DNA of 63,719 nucleotides. Origin: Myxococcales bacterium (lineage in GTDB: Bacteria > Myxococcota_A > Polyangia > GCA-2747355). The stretch lies in the NCBI GenBank assembly GCA_020431405.1, contig JAGQIK010000214.1:1-63719 (forward strand), given 5' to 3'. Made by a program: the position numbers and the translations under genes. The notes below the pieces were generated by a model. It saw nothing but the letters and a program-made list of their open reading frames with translations. It was not told where the DNA came from and ran no database searches. This document shows positions 63,531-63,719 of this stretch, piece after piece; position 1 is the first letter of the stretch; every line of letters starts with the position of its first letter.

Positions 63531-63719
63531 ATGACCGACCGATCCTCGAAAAACGCCAAGAATCAGAGCGCTGGGCGCGCCAGGCTGGGCCTCGCGCTGG
63601 TCAGCCGCCCGCTCGCCACCTTCGCCGTCTGCACCCTCGTCGTCGCCTGCGCGTCGGGCGGCGCTGCCCCGCGGCACGCCAAAACCAGCAGCGGCGGCGG
63701 CCGCGCTTACGTCGTTCAC
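63531..63719 (+). CDS. Lipoprotein, partial at right edge
   Basis: The ATG at 63531 follows GAGAGGG. The reading MTDRSSKNAKNQ leads into a hydrophobic LATFAVCTLVVACASGG with lipobox LVVAC, then a Gly/Ser linker and AYVVH where the window stops. The rest is unknown. Confidence 0.75.
   Translation, partial: MTDRSSKNAKNQSAGRARLGLALVSRPLATFAVCTLVVACASGGAAPRHAKTSSGGGRAYVVH

Noticed and set aside
61896-63719. A 607-codon minus-strand frame across the serine hydrolase gene
   Set aside because: Only its last 151 residues (zinc ribbons) look real; the rest is antisense to a gene with signal peptide and active-site motifs.

Overview
The window is very GC-rich (third codon positions almost all G/C) and densely coding. 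It holds about 50 protein genes, one tRNA and no phage, IS or CRISPR. Five eukaryotic-type Ser/Thr kinases, two giant TPR proteins, many lipoproteins with glycine/serine/proline-rich linkers, a MopE-type DGxDNDxDG motif, a PilZ protein, a stand-alone GspE N-terminal domain and DUF1501/DUF1549-type redox genes together point to a Myxococcota-like (deltaproteobacterial) Gram-negative chromosome. Genus cannot be told from the sequence alone.

Layout. 1-2855 (minus): a YbjN-like protein, PspA and a GH3-family adenylate-forming enzyme cut by the left edge. 3109-7924 (plus): uppS, cdsA, a helical protein, a metallo-beta-lactamase-fold protein that has lost its metal ligands, tatB and tatC. 7941-19957 (minus): a repeat-bearing membrane protein, a zinc-ribbon/kinase/TPR receptor, a secreted TolB-like protein, GspE-N, PilZ, tRNA-Arg(CCG) and a 1701-residue TPR protein. 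20219-26193 (plus): a five-gene, translationally coupled exported redox locus (MopE-like lipoprotein, two haem-binding proteins, a small lipoprotein and a Tat-exported DUF1501 protein), followed by a very long hairpin and queF. 26749-31834 (minus): a thioredoxin lipoprotein, a strongly basic exported helical protein and an IPT/TIG-type lipoprotein. 32110-36299 (plus): a lipoprotein, an Asp-box beta-propeller, a stand-alone copy of the propeller's C-terminal domain, and an (NPT)n discoidin lipoprotein. 36783-42484 (plus): a trans-membrane TPR giant and a small TPR protein.

42522-54661: a lipoprotein/TPR pair divergent from a PEGA kinase, a second kinase, a methyltransferase, a LysR regulator followed by a histone-deacetylase-family enzyme with a C-terminal extension, a third kinase, and a TPR/tandem-GST/BolA operon. 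54697-63719: a haem lipoprotein, myo-inositol-1-phosphate synthase, an AsmA-like protein divergent from another PEGA kinase, a TolB-like/beta-barrel protein, a Nudix hydrolase, a zinc-ribbon protein, a serine hydrolase of the beta-lactamase fold, and the start of a lipoprotein.

Main themes: envelope maintenance (uppS, cdsA, tat, pspA), Ser/Thr-kinase signalling placed beside envelope proteins carrying TolB-like, TPR or PEGA domains, and surface lipoprotein/cytochrome systems. The best candidates for undescribed biology are the propeller plus duplicated-domain locus (32110-35074), the exported redox locus (20219-26193), the ligand-less MBL protein next to tatBC, and the deacetylase fusion.
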